Source of the DNA: an uncultured Oscillospiraceae bacterium
Lineage (GTDB): Bacteria; Bacillota; Clostridia; Oscillospirales; Ruminococcaceae
DNA: 7,476 bases
Assembly (NCBI GenBank): GCA_900547015.1
Contig: URFD01000079.1
Coordinates: forward strand, 1-7,476
Direction: 5' to 3'
Shown here: positions 6,529-7,476 of the stretch, in pieces
Layout: each line of letters opens with the position of its first letter
How positions within the stretch are numbered: the stretch's first letter is position 1
Position numbers and translations under genes: made by a program
Notes under the pieces: model-generated
Database searches by the model: none
The model's input: only the letters and a program-made list of their open reading frames with translations
What the model was told of the DNA's origin: nothing

Positions 6529-7437
6529 ATGGCGAAGATATGGAAAAGAGTTCTGTCGATTTTACTGACAGCGGTGATGCTGATGTCGGTGTCGGGCTGC
6601 GGCAAGGAGGACGAGGAACCGTCTCAGCCGACCACCACACCGGAGGAACAGACACAGCCGGAGAAGGAAAAACCTTCGGAGGAGGAAAAATCGCAGAAGG
6701 AGGAATCGGAGCTGGAGGTTCCGACCTTTGAGGAGCAGATCAAGGAAGCCAGAGAGCAGAATGAGGATATTATCGGCTGGCTGAAAATCGATGACCTGAA
6801 GGTAGACGGAGCGGTCGTACAGGCGGAGGACAACAAACGCTATGAGCGCCAGAACGAATGGAAGCAGTACAGCTGGACCGGCTCTTATTTTGCCGATTAT
6901 GAGTGTTGCTTTGATTCCCGCGAGAAGCTGTCGAAGAATACGGTCATCTATGGTCACAATGTAGACTTCGACGACAACAAGGACGGGGAGCGCTTCAGCC
7001 AGCTGTTCTATTTCACCGACCCGGAATTTGCAAAAAATCATCCATATCTCTATTTTTCCATCTATGACGAGGACGCGCCGGTTGTGGACGGCCGCCCCTC
7101 CAACGAGATGGTCTGGCAAATCTTTGCTGTGCTTTACACGACTACAGATTTTGATTACATCCGCGTCAACAAGGATTATCAGAATCCGCAGTCCGGAGAA
7201 ATCACCGATGCCCAGCTGATGAACATTATCACCGAGGCACAGCAGCGTTCGGAATACATTTATGATGTGCCGGTGACAGGCGAGGATAAAATCCTGACGC
7301 TGTCCACCTGCTCTTACAAGTACGGACGCCGCAAGGATGTGCGCTTCGTGGTGATGGCAAAGCTGCTCGATGAGGGCGCACCGCTCAAGGCTACGGTGGA
7401 GCTGACAGAAAATACCAATAAAAAGACGGTGGAATAA
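6529..7437 (+). CDS. srtB: Class B sortase with a lipoprotein-like signal peptide
   Basis: This 302-residue transpeptidase should cleave a sorting motif and join surface proteins to peptidoglycan outside the membrane. The catalytic domain (about 66-280) has H143 in IYGHN, C261 in LSTCSY and R272 in VRFVV, the family's His-Cys-Arg set. The C-to-R distance of 11 is close to the 10 in S. aureus SrtB. Class B traits include the N-terminal helix region with IIGWLKID (81-88) and the long insert before the Cys. The N-terminus reads as basic residues, a hydrophobic stretch, then VSGC with C24, a good lipobox. An E/K/P/Q/T-rich linker follows (25-64). Most sortases instead use a plain membrane anchor. 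AGGAG at 6518-6522 is 6 bases before the ATG. The gene follows pyruvate kinase by 58 bases with no terminator seen, so co-transcription is likely. No substrate gene is in the window. Confidence 0.92.
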   Translation: MAKIWKRVLSILLTAVMLMSVSGCGKEDEEPSQPTTTPEEQTQPEKEKPSEEEKSQKEESELEVPTFEEQIKEAREQNEDIIGWLKIDDLKVDGAVVQAEDNKRYERQNEWKQYSWTGSYFADYECCFDSREKLSKNTVIYGHNVDFDDNKDGERFSQLFYFTDPEFAKNHPYLYFSIYDEDAPVVDGRPSNEMVWQIFAVLYTTTDFDYIRVNKDYQNPQSGEITDAQLMNIITEAQQRSEYIYDVPVTGEDKILTLSTCSYKYGRRKDVRFVVMAKLLDEGAPLKATVELTENTNKKTVE

Positions 7438-7476
7438 CCATCGAATCCAAAATAAAAAAATCGCTCAGCATTTTGC
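7438..7476 (+). other. Short tail after the sortase; possible start of a terminator
   Basis: An A-run and then TCGCTCAGCA followed by TTTTGC run to the edge. This could be the left arm of a terminator whose right arm lies beyond the window. Nothing in the visible sequence can confirm it. Confidence 0.15.

Noticed and set aside
4629..6605. A 658-codon open frame on the minus strand opposite pyruvate kinase
   Set aside because: It is an antisense shadow of a fully conserved enzyme. Its translation shows no recognisable domain, and it covers the promoter, the pyruvate kinase gene and the start of the sortase gene.

Overview
The window reads as Gram-positive Firmicutes DNA, most likely from class Clostridia and perhaps an Oscillospirales (Ruminococcaceae-like) gut anaerobe. 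The reasons are strong AGGAGG-type ribosome binding sites, a membrane-anchored HtrA protease with a long cytoplasmic tail, a Bacillus/Clostridium-type pyruvate kinase with the extra C-terminal domain, and a class B sortase. The taxonomic placement is inference. All five genes lie on the + strand. There are no signs of mobile elements, CRISPR, tRNA or rRNA.

Layout. Positions 1-264 are non-coding, with two hairpins near the left edge and a strong extended -10 promoter at 123-133. An OmpR-type response regulator (265-957) follows, then a near-perfect intrinsic terminator (966-998), then a HAMP-containing sensor histidine kinase (1028-2503). A 190-base gap (2504-2693) holds a TATAAT box with a poor -35, inverted and direct repeats that look like an operator, and a ribosome binding site. 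These serve an HtrA/DegP-type trypsin-like serine protease with one PDZ domain (2694-4433). Tandem hairpins ending in a T-run close that unit at 4446-4521. A recognisable promoter (TTGCTT, 17 bases, TATAGT) then drives pyruvate kinase (4716-6470). A class B sortase (6529-7437) follows after 58 bases with no visible terminator, so the two are probably co-transcribed. The last 39 bases have no resolvable feature.

How the genes fit together. Regulator, kinase and HtrA look like an envelope-stress module comparable in logic to CssRS-HtrA of Bacillus: a membrane kinase senses a condition outside the membrane and the regulator switches on a surface quality-control protease. Pyruvate kinase is glycolytic housekeeping. 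The sortase works at the cell surface.

Most of the window is ordinary core-genome content, and I see no clear new multi-gene system. The points most worth a second look are: a sortase whose N-terminus reads as a lipoprotein signal peptide; a strong terminator between regulator and kinase; a Cys/His cluster in the kinase's extracytoplasmic domain; a putative operator at the HtrA promoter; and the Q/N-rich, aromatic-studded cytoplasmic tail of HtrA.
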